Source: Sycon ciliatum
Taxonomy: Eukaryota; Porifera; Calcarea; Leucosolenida; Sycettidae
Direction: 5' to 3'
DNA length: 64,000 nucleotides
NCBI RefSeq assembly: GCF_964019385.1
Contig: NC_088643.1
Span: 48,864,463 to 48,928,462 of the forward strand
This document shows, one piece after another, positions 45,481 through 57,441 of the stretch. Numbering within the stretch: position 1 is the stretch's first letter; each line of letters opens with the position of its first letter. Below the pieces are notes generated by a model. That model made no database searches and was not told the DNA's origin. It saw only the letters and a list, made by a program, of their open reading frames with translations. A program made the position numbers and the translations under genes.

Positions 45481-46130
45481 ATAATAATAATAATAATAAT
45501 AATAATGACAATACACTCAGTTGGCATCTCATTGAGCCTGTCAGATAAGCCCAGGATTGACGCATCTGTCAATAATGCCGAGCCCACTTAATCCGTCCTC
45601 CACAACCTGGAGAGCATTCTCCACAGAGAGATCTGCTACCCTAACATCATGCCGAACCGTGTCTATCCACCGTATTCTACATCAGACGTGTTGATGGCTA
45701 GCCCCAAGGCTTGATATAAGCTAGATTCTGGCTCCTCTGCACCATGTGGCCAAACCACAGCAGCCTGCACCGCCGACATATGGCATTCACTGGGGACTGT
45801 TTGGTTGTTCGAGTACAGGATATAATCCGCTGTGGGTAGACAATTTGCAGTAGCAGTGGACAGAATCCACTGTCCACAATTGTGCAGAAGAATCGGCAAG
45901 ACGAGGAGGCATTTTAACATGCACATCTTGAATTGGAAGGAATGCCGCCTCCAGGAAATGGAAATCACTGTTGGCTTTGGAAATTTCCGTATCTACGTAT
46001 CTTCAGAGTATAATAGAGGACCAAGGAGTTTCATATCGATCTCCATTCAATGCTATCTCTGCCATTCTGTGGTAACATCAACAATACTCAATAGGTTACG
46101 CTGGCCAAATAGTGCCAAATGACCACAAGA
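45481..46130 (-). pseudogene. Degenerate LINE 3' fragment
   Basis: Minus-strand pieces read RRCRLLWFGHMVQR and LMNTVDRHGSA-like words with stops, matching the RRLRWFGHV...RWLDTV region at the C-terminus of many LINE ORF2 proteins. The (AAT)n at 45481-45507 may be its tail. Confidence 0.55.
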
Positions 46131-46576
46131 TATTTGAACCCAAAGCAGGGTTGTGTACAAGCCTCTTATGGTTATCTGTCATGCAGGGCCTAGGGTGCAA
46201 TAAAATGTGTACGAACATGGCCGTATGGTGTACCATAACATAACTCATTGACTAACATATTTTGTGAAAATAATTCTGTAAAAGAATAGGAATGTAAGCA
46301 ATATACCTGTGAAAACACAACCTTTAATACTACTAACACAACCTGTGACTACAATAATCATGAGATCAACCCCAAAACATTTCTTGCAGTTTACTTTCGT
46401 AGAGTTTGCAACTTTGTGTTCCTCAACACAACTTGCAGCTTTCTTCAAAAATATCCTCAACCTTGGTTCTGTCCTAGATCGTATATACATGCATTCATTG
46501 TTTCATCTCATCATTATGGAGCAGCTTATGCGAAGGCTAGCCAAGCTTGCTTAGCGATGCCAACGCGGAAAAGCCT
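46131..46576. other. No recognisable gene
   Basis: Short ORFs only. Confidence 0.4.
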
Positions 46577-46603
46577 ATAATAATAAATAATAATAATAAT
46601 AAT

Positions 46604-47135
46604 AACGAGTTTGTCACGTGATGTGAAGTTCTGCTGGTGCTAGGCCCAGACAGATTCTGCTCCGCTCGCCTCGATATTTTGCCGCAAAATGTTGCTGTGA
46701 AATCTTCGATATTTTGCCGAGCCTGGCACAAGAATCTCGATATTTTGCTCCATTTTGCTCCGGAAAAACGTGTATTTTATCCAATTCCCGTACAACGTTT
46801 CATAAAATCGCAGGGTCAGTTTCTCAACACGGATTTCCACGCACGTGTCCCTGAGTTCTTCCAAAATCATGTGGATCCACAGTGAATCCCAGTGATATTT
46901 CGGTGACATGATCTCGTCCTGGGCAGTGTATCCTGCTGAACCAAGGAAATCCAAGTATCAGACATCAATTTTACCCAACATCTCGATATTTTGCTCCGAT
47001 TTTGCCGGCAATTTCCGCTCTTTCAATTCTTCGATATTTTGCCGAAAGAATTGCCGGCAGGATCTGTCTAGGCCTAGCTGGTGCAGACCCTGTATATAGC
47101 TGGAGTTGCACACTCTTGGTGGTTATGTACTCTTG
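46604..47135. mobile_element. CAAGAG-family MITE, left end lost at an AAT tract
   Basis: The right end GTTGCACACTCTTGGTGGTT...TACTCTTG matches the family. The inner GTCACGTGATGTGAAGTTCTG matches 59615-59640. The left terminus is missing, cut at AATAATAA (46577-46603). It contains a hAT-like insertion. Confidence 0.7.
46641..47076. mobile_element. hAT-like MITE (436 bp)
   Basis: TAGGCCCAGACAGATTCTGC at left, inverse GATCTGTCTAGGCCTA at right, perfect 8-bp duplication GCTGGTGC (46633-46640, 47077-47084). Interior repeats TCGATATTTTGCC several times. Related ends to 16641-17501. Confidence 0.87.
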
Positions 47136-47584
47136 GTAGAACATAGTGCACTGCATTCCTTAATTTTAGGGCCAGGGTTGGAGTTCGGTGGTGCGGAAAC
47201 ATTTTCTTCTGAATGAATCCTCTTCCCCCCCCCCCCCCCCCACCTACATCAGATGAGAGCTAAGGAAGGAAACAGGACCGAGCAGAATTGGCTGGTTTGG
47301 TGTCGTGGTTCCACTGTAGTCCTCGTGTTCTTTGCAGGACATGTAAATTTAAAGCTCTGTGCCAGTATGCACGTTGTTGATCGGAGTCGCACAGTAAGCC
47401 AGAAGACATCAGTAGTGGATACTAAGGCCCTGCTAGTCCTACTTCGTATATGAACTGCTGACCAGCAGTTTCAAGCATACACTACTTGAGGTTCAATGCT
47501 CCTGAACTCGTCCAAAACCCAAAGCCACCAAACCTACCGACCGAGCTACCAGCAGGTGGACTGCCTTGGTGAAACTAAGTGTGC

Positions 47585-47795
47585 ATGAAGCCCAGAGTGT
47601 GCAGCTTCTGACTTTTTTTGCATGGATGTCTGTGGGTATCTGTCACAGCGAAATCCCTGGATTATTTCATATTTGATTCTATCATGCAGCGGGGAATGAC
47701 ATAGTGCGTGCGACTGAGCTGAAGTTGTGCAGCAAGAGACCAGCTAGAATCCTGCTTGTACGTGTACCCACTGCATCATTAAAATGATGTAGTCC
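47585..47795. mobile_element. Degenerate relative of the MITE at 52160-52425
   Basis: AGAGTGTGCAGCTT, TCTGTCACAGCGAAATCC and CATCATTAAAATGATG parallel the 52160 element; termini are lost. Confidence 0.5.
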
Positions 47796-47910
47796 AGAAA
47801 TTTTGCTGCTAGGGGATATTTACACGATGGTCAGCCGTCAATTTGCACAATTTGTGTAGAAGTGCAGCGACCACATCGCATCTTTCTCTCATGTCTGTTC
47901 TCCTTTGCAG

Positions 47911-48648
47911 GGCGTCATAACCAATGCTTCCGATTCTATTGCTGCGCTTGCAGCCCAAAAGAGAGCTACCAGGAACTCAACTCGTGCAGGTCACGAACGT
48001 AAGAGTTCTCCCTCGTATGCTGTACATATCGAGCACTGCCGGAAGAAAAATCAACAGCTGCATGACAATTTGGTGGTGAAGCAAATCAACTTCAATGAGC
48101 TCGCTGAGTTGGGAAGCTCGTCACAGAGTCGCGAGGATGGTACAGTCGGACCAAGCTCCCTACCTGTGGATGATCCAGCGGTGCTGCGAATAGAGGATGC
48201 AATTCAATCTTGTCACTTGGCTTCGTCAGACAGTAACACCAGAAGCCGCAGCCGTACGCTGTCCAAGTCATCGAGGACGTCCGTTGATTCTTTGCGCACC
48301 CAGGGAAACCATAGCGGACTGGGGAATAAGTTCACAGCATCCCATTGCGGGTCTCCACTGTGCACTTCAGAGGTGTATGAGCTTAGCCATTACATTGACT
48401 ATGGCAGTACTGAAGCATCAATGACTGTCAAGAACCCCAACAAAATGTTACTGACTATTGATATGGACACGTCAGCTGTTCTGGTCGCCAACAGCGTAGC
48501 TAGCGCTGTGTTTGGATACTCACGAACAGAATTCGAAGGACTACATTTTGAAGAATTGCTACACTCTGACAACTACCTGGGTACTATGAGCTTACTTGAA
48601 GAGCACTGCGGATCGGATGGCGAACAACTGATGGTTCCAGAACAATTG
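47911..48648 (+). CDS. PASK: PAS domain serine/threonine kinase, exon with start of PAS A
   Basis: Acceptor TCCTTTGCAG at 47901-47910 and donor GTAGGT at 48649 define a 738-bp phase-0 exon. Reading GVITNASDSIAALAAQ onward, it has a Ser/Arg-rich segment (SNTRSRSRTLSKSSRTS) and then the first PAS repeat: MLLTIDMDTSAVLVANSVA, VFGYSRTEFEGLHF. PASK is a nutrient-responsive kinase whose PAS repeats restrain the C-terminal kinase domain. The exon has no ATG of its own near its start, so an upstream exon with the start codon is expected; I could not identify it. Frame continues past the donor to 48852 only by chance. Confidence 0.85.
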
Positions 48649-49250
48649 GTAGGTCACAAGCTTTCCTGTTGTTTCCATTGCATGCACTGTCTCCTGTATA
48701 TAGATGATTATAATTGTAGTCGCGTTACCATGGCAGTGCAGTGGAACTCACTTAGTGCGTACCCGGGTAAGACATACACCGGTGGCGTGTTTGGTTGGTA
48801 CGATCTAGAACAGGATCCAACAGCTGGTGCATATGGCGCAGTCTCATGCTAACCAAACGGTACTCCAGAAAGTTTAGTCAGAAACACAGTGCATTTATGT
48901 GAAAAGTGCGCCTAACGTGGTTGCATTCATGAAAATGTGTACGAGTCACCATGGTCACTTTGTGCGGTACGACGAGTGCATGCCAAGTACAACCCAAAAT
49001 CGTATGTACGTGATCACTTTGGACCAAAATCGATGTTCCCGCTTGGTTTCACTGAGAAAAGTAAAACTTCTCTGGCTGCTCCTGCCTCGAGGCCGGAGCT
49101 AGCAGAACATGTTCTGAACGATCCAGAACAGGTGCAGTCCCAACCAAGCACACTGTTCTGATGAATCCTGTTCTACGTTGTACCAACCAAACGTGTCCCC
49201 TGGTTAGTAGTCGCTAGTCGGCGCACCGATTTTCCCACCATAAGCGCATA

Positions 49251-50430
49251 CCGTAAAGTCCGCTGCAAATGCCCACTTCGCTGCAAACGCCCACCCCAGC
49301 GGGTCCATACTATTTTCGTCTTTTTCAGGTCAGTATTGTTGTAGAAAACTGGCATGAGGGTCGAATGCGTACGAGAACGACTTTAATGCCTACAAACTGG
49401 CTATGTCTTACCAAGAGGCTCTGCAAAAGCGATTGTCATATCTTGCTGCAAAGAAAAAAACTTCGGTCGAGATTTCCTTTCATACGATGAATGAGTCATC
49501 TTTGTTATTTGTTCGTTCTCCATGAAATAATGCCGTAGAATCCATCTGGTTTTCAAATCATGAAATTTCTGCAGTGCCAAGATGTCGCGCTTTCAGAATG
49601 GAACGGTGATTGTTCTGACGAAGCGTCATTCAGCGACTTGACAGGTCGCAGTATTGCAGTTGCAAGTCAAACAGGGGGGATGTCACAGAAGCTACACCTA
49701 CAAAGTCGCTGCTAACTTGTTGAAAACTCTGAAGTGCTCGAGAAAAACCCTTGCCATTGCGGTTTGCGTGATTTGGAAATGATGGCTTGAAACACCGTCA
49801 GAAGTGTATTTCGTTCCTGCAATAGCCTGTTCTTCGCTACCTGGTTATTCCGAAGTAACTCCCGTTTGGATTTGCGAAATAAAACAACCAACATCATAAA
49901 ATCACTAGGAGCTAGCTCGTAACTAGTGCCCAAACACATTTTGAAACCTGGAAAATGGACATAAGGCCGAGTAAAAAAAATTACTAGATGATCGTCCTTT
50001 TTTTTGGAAAAATCGGGGAGGGCGGGAGGATTTTATTTTTATTTTTTTACTTTTTACCCTCTCATGCACACAGTGTACACAACAACATCAAGGTTTTTTT
50101 CTCTTTTTTTCTTTTTTTTTCTTTTTTTCTTTTTCTTTCTTCAGCAGATCGATACTGACGTTGTGATATACTAGTAGTATGTGGTCCATATAGTAAAACT
50201 CACGATTTAAAAAATAAAATATTTCTTGGGGCGCTGACAAAAACTGGGGCGGACGGGGACGATCATCTAGCTTTTTTTTTTACTTGGCCTAATTTACCGT
50301 AGCAAAGCGTTCCTCGCGCTACGGTGTGAGATGCACTTTCGTACAGTAGGGGTGAAAGTGCATGGGGTCAGTGCGTATAGGCCAGCAGATCTTGCAAAAA
50401 TGGGGTGGGCGTTTGCTCCGGACTTTACGG
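49251..50430. mobile_element. TIR element with TA duplication, in PASK intron
   Basis: CCGTAAAGTCCGCTGCAAA at left, inverse TTTGCTCCGGACTTTACGG at right, flanked by TA. Adjacent inner GCCCACC is also inverted. No transposase seen. Contains the element at 49965-50289. Confidence 0.75.
49965..50289. mobile_element. Nested foldback MITE
   Basis: GGCCGAGTAAAAAAAATTAC then CTAGATGATCGTCC at left; inverse GGACGATCATCTAG then TACTTGGCC at right. Interior is T-rich. Confidence 0.65.
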
Positions 50431-50774
50431 TACTAGTGTACAAATGTGTACGGGTACGGCGTGCCCTGACAGGACGTACAACTCATGTAAGATGGACTCT
50501 TCAGCATGTCCTGACAGAGCTAGAGCCGGCCTCGCATACTACGTACTAACCTTCATGCCACACAAGAGAGACGAGCCCGTGGGGTGTCGCAAGCGCTATT
50601 CAAGCATGAATAATCATGAGCCTGCGATCGGTAGTCAAGTATGACGTACATGTACTCAGTATGAGGTCATAATTATTATGATTGTACACATATCACGCAT
50701 CAGAGAGGCAAGGACAGCAGAAGCGACCCACAGGACCGTGCGCCGTCCGAATGGCTGTGTGTACTACTAGGTTG

Positions 50775-51895
50775 CTATGGCAGCGGAACACTAAATCTTA
50801 GTACACATGAATAGTTCAATGGTGCCGATGTGCGTGCACTATGCGGCTTTCCATCGGCAGCACCCGTGCCTCCAACAAAGGTACCAAGTGGCTTGCGACA
50901 CGCAGGCTCTAGTAGTGCTGTGTACGTGCGGTATGCCCAGTTGCACCAGCGGCCTGCTGCCATCAGGGCATACTCAGGGGCGCCTCGATCCGCCATGTGT
51001 GTGGCTCCTTTGGCGCGTAAGGAATGGCTGCTGATGCTTGGACCTAGCACTTTGTGTAGGACAGCATTGATGTTGTTCGACGTGAGACGGCGACCGTCCC
51101 GAAACTTGAAGAGGGGTTGCTTGTCGTTGCTCCATGTGCTGGACTGAACGTAAGCCTGCAGGGCTCGGACGGGACATAGCGCGGGGTCGGCATAGCGGTG
51201 CAGCGCTACCTCCCCGCCTGTTGTTAGTTGAGACGTCTTCGTCCTCTGGAGCTGCAGAGAGGCCTCCTGCTGGGCTAGTCGCAGATGTTCGCGCCTCAGC
51301 GTCTTGAGGCCGTCGGGACCGTGTGGTGACGGCGACATGTACTCACTGACACGCAGTAGACCGTGGAAGGCTGTCGTCAGAGCAGCCCGTAGCACTAGTC
51401 TGTCTGCCGGGAGTACAAGGACAGATCCAAGAGGTGGCGGAGAGCCTTAAGCTGGTGGACGGTGATCGCTTGGCGCTGAGGGCGTGCCGACGGATGCCTG
51501 GGAAGTGGCACTCTCTCCCTCTCTAAGCCCTTCAGCAGGGCCGTGATGCGGTTTGAGGATGTAACCCCGACCGGGCCTCCCATGCGGAGGAGGTGGTATT
51601 TGACCGCGGCCAGGTAGACTCTCAGAGTGCTGGCGCTGGCTGTGTGCGACATTGCGGCAGCGAACAGCAGGACGTCGTTCTGATCTGGGTGATGTACGCC
51701 GCGGCACATGCAACCCATGAACTCCAGGAATGCATTGCATCCTGGGGCGTACTTGCGCTGCGTGCCAGTGGCTACCAAGTTGGCAATCAGGTGCTCTGCT
51801 TGCGCTGAGAGATCGGCGGCTAGCGAGCCTAGGAGGACACAGACACAAGCGCATGCGACACAAACACACACATGCATACGCCCGCACACGCGCAC
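50775..51895 (-). pseudogene. Tyrosine recombinase of a DIRS/Ngaro-type retrotransposon, one frameshift
   Basis: The minus-strand N-terminal part (51395-51895) has a SAM-like core-binding region (LRVYLAAVKYHLLRMGG). The catalytic part (50775-51395 and slightly beyond) keeps the R-H-R-Y set: HGLLRVSEYM, SSHSLRAKGATHMADRG, GRWCNWAYRTYTAL. One frameshift lies near 51410: LLDLSLVLPADRLVLRAAL reads across it. The catalytic residues look intact, but the element lacks RT. Crypton origin is less likely given the nearby RNase H and gag-like parts on the same strand. Confidence 0.8.
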
Positions 51896-52159
51896 GTTCC
51901 CTAAATGGCCGGCATAGCGGCTAAGCTGCGGTCATTTTTAATTCATTTGTTCTCAGGTTGCATTTTGATATCACATGATTCGCAAATTGATTTCTGTCTG
52001 ATACTTGCAGAGGTAGATCTACTAGGTGCGAAAATGCAACAGCAATGCAGACATCCAGCGTGGAGTTGTAAATAATTAACTCTCGCCTGGAACGCACGAT
52101 CCCAGCAGTGTTGTTCCGTACTGACTAGATCATCGACATCCAAACGGGTACCCTTTTAC

Positions 52160-52425
52160 CAAGAGTACATGAAAACCAGAGTGTGCAGCTCGGATGGGTT
52201 GCTGTCACGGCGGAATTCCGTGATTACATCATTTTAGTGATGTAGTGCGTACAAGCAGGATTCAAGCAGGTCGCTTTCTGCATAACTGCAGCTCAGTTGT
52301 ACGCACTACGCCATATCCCGCCTCAGATCTGCGCAAAATATGATGTAATCACGGAATTCCGCCGTGACAGACACCCATAGTAGAAAAGGCCCCAAGCTGC
52401 ACTCTCTGGTTTTCATGTACTCTTG
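52160..52425. mobile_element. CAAGAG-family variant MITE (266 bp)
   Basis: CAAGAGTACATGAAAACCAG at left and its inverse at right; 7-bp duplication CTTTTAC at 52153-52159 and 52426-52432. A second inverted pair (CACGGCGGAATTCCGTGATT and its complement) lies inside, so most of it folds into one hairpin. Confidence 0.85.
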
Positions 52426-53559
52426 CTTTTACTAGCGATACCGGAGATTTCTGGGGGGGGGGGTCCCCGGGCACCCGGAACACCCCTTTGACCCCTACTG
52501 CGGTGTATGCATGTTACGCCGGGTCGCAAAGTGGTGGCCAGCTTCTCTGAACACGGCCCTGTTATCTAAACCTTCCCAGGCACTCAGTCATGCACCCCGT
52601 GCACACCGTCACACAAAAGATCACAGCCTTTTCAGATAAGGAACAAATTATGCATGGTTGAAAGGAGAGAGAAAATGAGAGAGAAGCGAGAGAGAACTGG
52701 CTGCGCCAAGAAGAGCGAATGCAAAACCGCTGTCCCTGGCAAAACGTGCGCGTACAAGTGCAGCACAAACGAGACCAGCGTACTACACGCAACAAATAAG
52801 GGTAGCGGGACGCAACCTAAAACGATACCAGTCTCCCCAGAAAGGTGCGCTGCTGCGCACAGCCCGCGTATCCATGGAAAACATGGTGCAAAACAAATGC
52901 AGACATGCAGAAGCAAAATAAATAAATAAATCAGAAATTCGAACGACAAACAGTAGTGAGCAGGACGAAGACAGAAAGATCAAAGATGAGGAAAGAAAAG
53001 TGTTTGATCTGTCAGTGGGTGCTTGCACCCGATACGGGGTGACAGTAAACCCTGTCAGATAGTGACACATCGTAGAGTTTTCTGCAGAGAGACTTCGCTG
53101 AGCAAGAATATAACAAACCACGTAAGTAACTCTAGCAAATCGTGAATAATAATTGTAAATGCATACACAATGTTATCATAAGTATTCGAACACCATAGTT
53201 CCCTTTCAGCCCGGCATGCGTGGCTGCGGTTTTACCGGGTTGTAAGCAGGGACCCTGTGGGTTATGCTAGTGGGAGATCTCTCCCTTGACTTCGGCCGGG
53301 CGTTCCTGTATCTGGTTGCCCGAGGTTTGCCCTCACCCCGTGGGGCTAATGCAAATATGACCCGAGAGCAGGGGAAACAAAACAACAAGAAAAGGGCAAA
53401 CATGCTGGGCTAGGGGGGGGGGGGGCTACGCACGTACGGCGAGCCCGCGGAGCGGTGGCTGGGATTTCAAGGAACTTGAATTGGCGGCTGAAGCGCCCAT
53501 TCAACTGCAGACGGATGTGACTATCCATTGTCGGATTGGGCACTTGCGAGTGATGATGG

Positions 53560-54290
53560 GGCAGTCTCCGCGTCGGGAACCAGACGGCGGAAGCACTGGA
53601 ACTGGGCCCGGCAGAGTGCGTCTGCGATGCTGTTGTCAACGCCGGCGATGTGACAAATGAGCAGGCATAAGTTGTGGCGAGCGGTGAGTTGCATGGCTGC
53701 GTTTCAGTGCCATAACCCCGGCGTGTCGGCATGTGCCGGACTCCCAGGCAGTGCATACTGATGAGTTGTTGCAGTGCAAGAGGATCTTCTTCTGTGCCCA
53801 GTGGGGGCCCCAGAGTTGGCAGGCAATGGCGATGGGCCACGTCTCTTTCCACATTATGGACGTGTATGGCGGGGCCTGCTGCGCCACTGGCCATGTGCCG
53901 GCGAACCAACGACCTTGGTAGAAGCCGCCGAAACCACTGCCGGACACGTCGGTGAATGGTTCCAGGTCCGGGGACTTTGACCATGCGGCATCGTGTAGAA
54001 GGGCTTTTTTTCATTCCATAGTTGGAGGAAATCCTGCCACCATCTGATGTGAGCGAGAGCCTCGCTGGTGAGGCGTACGACCGCGGCAGGGCTGGTGACC
54101 GAGGAACACAGGTCAATGAGGCGGCGAGTGAACGTGCGACCGGCTGGGACGACCTTGACAGCGAACGCCAGATGGCCAACGAGGTGGCCGCTGCAGGCGC
54201 CGTGATTATAGCGGCAGCAGATTTCGGTGAATTTTGTACCCGTGCTCTCTTTCGCCTGTTTGTCGCGAAAGGCAGAGGTGCATGATCCGG
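53560..54290 (-). pseudogene. DIRS/Ngaro-type RNase H region
   Basis: Minus strand, frames shifting: LVGHLAFAVKVVPAGRTF, ALAHIRWWQDFLQLWN, SGSGFGGFYQGRWFAGTWP, WGPHWAQKKILLHCNNSSV and DNSIADALCRAQFQCFRRL. These match the linker, RNase H and the DNxxADALSR tail that DIRS-like elements carry downstream of RT. Several frame changes break it. Confidence 0.75.
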
Positions 54291-54900
54291 CCAAGTGTGC
54301 ATGATCCGGCCAAATGTCTCACCTTCTTGCAAGTGTTGCAAGTGGGGAGGGCCTGGCGTGCCCGCATGCCGTAGTCAACAACTGCCGAGAAGCGGCATTT
54401 CCTGGCTGCGTGAACCATACGGATTTGATGCTGCATTAGTGCAGCGGCGCAGCGAGGATGATCGCGGATGGTTATCAGGCTAAAAATAGACCATGCCTCG
54501 ATCCAAGTGGCAAGGTTCTCTATTTTCCTTTCGGTGTGCTTTTCACCAAAAGTGCACCTCCATCATCGATTCGGAACCTCTTAGGGGCTGGCTCCCAGGA
54601 AGAAATGTGTTTGGGCGGAAGCAGCATTGCCAGATCTATGTACTCAATTCGTCTTATCCGATCGACTGTCTCCAACGAGACATGGGATATGCAAGAGGGG
54701 TAACCCATGTGCGTATGGTGCATGAATTCGTCAGCACACGTTCCGTCAGCTTCTTGCTCCGTGGTGTTCTCCCGTGCCTCGCCGCTGAGGGCTGCTGCCA
54801 CGCTGGCTGCTACTATCTACTGGATAGAGTCCCTTTGTGCCTGCGAGAAAGCCATGGCGGATGCTAGACTATCACTGAGTACGGAAGCTTAGAAGAAACA
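54206..54900 (-). pseudogene. DIRS/Ngaro-type gag-like ORF remnant
   Basis: Minus strand: YIDLAMLLPPKHISSW, IENLATWIEAWSIFSLI and HQIRMVHAARKCRFSAVVDY resemble the capsid-like ORF of DIRS/Ngaro elements. It runs almost straight into the RNase H region through a CCRYNHGAC word. The RT that should separate them is absent. Confidence 0.55.
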
Positions 54901-55019
54901 ATTTCTGCGGCGGGCAGGTACAACAAACTGGCGAATGTCTTTACTTGTTCCTACCTTGAAGGGTGGCCTTGGGTGAGCTTGGACCCCAGGCGGATAGGTG
55001 GCTTATACGGCATGCCGTA

Positions 55020-55338
55020 CGCGCATCGCAGTTGCGCGTGCGGACGTAGGCCCCCGCGCTGGAGCCCGACAGTGCGTACGACTACGGCGAAGCTCGTACG
55101 AGATTGTGCCGGTTTTGGCGTGACCGCGGACAGCATCTCCATGCGGGAGATGCGGCTCTGTGACATGTAGATTAACTACGCGCATCGCGGTTGCGCGTGC
55201 GGACGTAGGCCCCCCGCGCTGGAGCCCGGCAGTGCGTACGACTACGGCGAAGCTCGTACGAGATTGTGCCGGTTTTGGCGTGACCGCGGACAGCATCTCC
55301 ATGCGGGAGATGCGGCTCTGTGACATGTAGATTAACTA
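55020..55338 (+). repeat. 159-bp tandem duplication
   Basis: CGCATCGCAGTTGCGCGTGC begins copies at 55022 and 55181; both end ACATGTAGATTAACTACG. Confidence 0.88.
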
Positions 55339-55553
55339 CGGTTTGCGCAATGCAAATCAACATTTTTAGGTGTCCCCTGTGCCCAGAGAACATTAGGGTT
55401 GGTGCACATATCGCCGGTACACTGTACGCGGCGGGAGGCACTGGCAGTGGGCCTCTTGCAATCTCTCCCGGTGCATTGTGCTTATGTGAACCAGTGCAAT
55501 GCGTACCACAATCATACGGTAAATAATCGACGGCGAGAGCCGGCAAAGTTGGT

Positions 55554-55604
55554 TGGGGGGGGGGGGGGCAGTTACACCGTAACCCATTCCCCCCCCCCCC
55601 CCCC
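55554..55604. repeat. Poly-G / poly-C inverted tracts
   Basis: GTTGG plus a G run at 55554-55568 faces a C run plus CCAAC at 55589-55607. Another G run lies at about 55713-55725. Confidence 0.7.
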
Positions 55605-55810
55605 AACCCATTTTTCCATGTTCCAAAATTGTCTTGCCATGCAAGATTCAACGTACAGGGGGAGAATCCCGGACTTTACCCCACTTTGTCACAGGAGGGC
55701 ACTCAATCAGAGGGGGGGGGGGGGGCATTATGCGCCTACCCTGCTTTGGCTAGTCCCTGGATCTGCAGTAAAAGGCATGACCAAGTAGCCATCACTGAAA
55801 GACCCTTAAG

Positions 55811-56142
55811 GCCCATTCATAATCCCACTTTTTGCGACATGACATGCGACTTGTGATACCTGCTATGAGTGGCAACCGCAACACACGATGCACTATCTTT
55901 TAGGTTTTTGTGACATCCCGATGCAGTGCATGTACTATGCAAGTGCACTGCACGTGCACTCAGAGTAGCAGCTGTACTCCATTTGTGTATGTCGCGCATC
56001 GTACGTCGCAAAAGTTGAACTTTCTTCAACTTCTGCGACAGGTGCCTTGTGACTGTACGCGGCAGCTCGCGGCAGGCATTTTCTGGTCGCAGCTGTCGCA
56101 AGTCGCGTATTGCATCGCAAAAAGTGGTATTGTGAATCGTCC
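55811..56142. mobile_element. MITE with imperfect TIRs
   Basis: GCCCATTCATAATCCCACTT then TTTGCGA at left; inverse TCGCAAAAAGTGGTATTGTG then AATCGTCC at right. No clear target duplication. Confidence 0.6.
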
Positions 56143-56587
56143 TCTACTGTGCCATGAACAACTGAAGAAACATAGAATTCAAACTCCAATTAGCAGCCCT
56201 TCGTAGTATTTGGGCTAATTCTGTACTACTTTGTAGTAGATTTGGTACTACAGCAGTACTCAAACTGTATGCACGTGATCTCCTTTGGAATCGGGGCTGA
56301 CCGAGAACTGGCTTACGACCGGTGCCTCCTCAGTGCTGGTTACGTTCTTTTGCTAGTACATGTATTTCCCGGTTTTTCAGTGACTATGTGCATACTATGT
56401 GTAGCACCAAAAGCCGTGTAACTACCAAGTATGTGCCGTGGCTCAAGGGTTAAATTTATAGCTGTTAAGAATTGTACACTACAGATTTCGGGAGTGAAGC
56501 CTCTTCTGACAAAGCTGAAAGTTGCTAGGTAAACGCTAGGCGGTAATTTCCGATAGGTTTGATGTGATTTATCATTCTGTTATCTAG

Positions 56588-56728
56588 GTCATTGCCGTTG
56601 ATAAAGCTGGTACCTCATTCCCAGCATCCTTGTGGGTGAAACCAATTAAGACAGGCAAGGCAAGCCACTGTCTTGCGATTATGGAGCAAGTTGGACGAAC
56701 AACCGCAGTATTGACATTAAGTATGAAG
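56588..56728 (+). CDS. PASK: PASK exon: second half of PAS A
   Basis: Acceptor TATCTAG, donor GTATGT; 141 bp, phase 0. VIAVDKAGTSFPASLWVKPI and SHCLAIMEQVGR form the PAS beta-sheet that continues the previous exon, after an intron of 7.9 kb. Confidence 0.87.
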
Positions 56729-57272
56729 GTATGTTGCTGCAGGAATTCTTCATCTGTCTCTGGTGCTATGTAGAGGAAACTCTCCTTGCTTTTTGTCTCA
56801 ATCTTGTGGCACACTTTATCGCTCTCAGTAGCAGCCAGAACTCTGTCCGGGAAAAAACTAGAGCTGAAACGATCGTGTTGCTGACCCACTGTTTACTCTT
56901 TGGTGTAACTATCAATTGTCGGATTATGTATTCTAGCCCATGGTATCAGTTTTACACCACTGCTACAGGGGTGATCGAAGCTTACAGAATGGCTCAGACC
57001 ATGTAGTGGTTGCCGGTTATTCTGGATTTTATGAAGAATGTGATGATAAGCCCTTGTTCCCTCTGTGTTCTCTGAACATTTGGGTTGTGAGCCTGGGAGC
57101 AGACATAGGATAGTATAGGGAGGGTCAGAAGTAGTTTCCAACAAGACCTATTGATCTAAACACAAACGCCCTCCCTCCCCCCCCCCCCTCCCTGTTCCCC
57201 ATAAAAATAATACGGTAGACTTGCCTAATGATGAGTTCTGTGTGTATTTGTCTGTTTGCTCAACACTTGTAG

Positions 57273-57413
57273 GGTGATGTTATTGATGCAGATCCTGAGC
57301 TTGCACCCATATTTGGCTTCCATGATAATCCAAGTGACTTACTGGACAGCTCAATATGCAACCTATTGCCCAGACTAGTCCTTCCTGAAAGGAAAACGGA
57401 ATCGATGGCCCAG
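57273..57413 (+). CDS. PASK: PASK exon: inter-PAS segment
   Basis: Acceptor ACTTGTAG, donor GTTAGT; 141 bp, phase 0. GDVIDADPELAPIFGFHDNP and SSICNLLPRLVLPERK match the second PAS-like unit of PASK (xxITDLIPxxxLP). Confidence 0.86.
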
Positions 57414-57441
57414 GTTAGTGTGACAGCTTGGCGGAGCATAC

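Noticed and set aside
53346..54341. 331-aa minus ORF as a gene
   Set aside because: It is the wrong frame of the DIRS RNase H region; the domain words are in the neighbouring frames.
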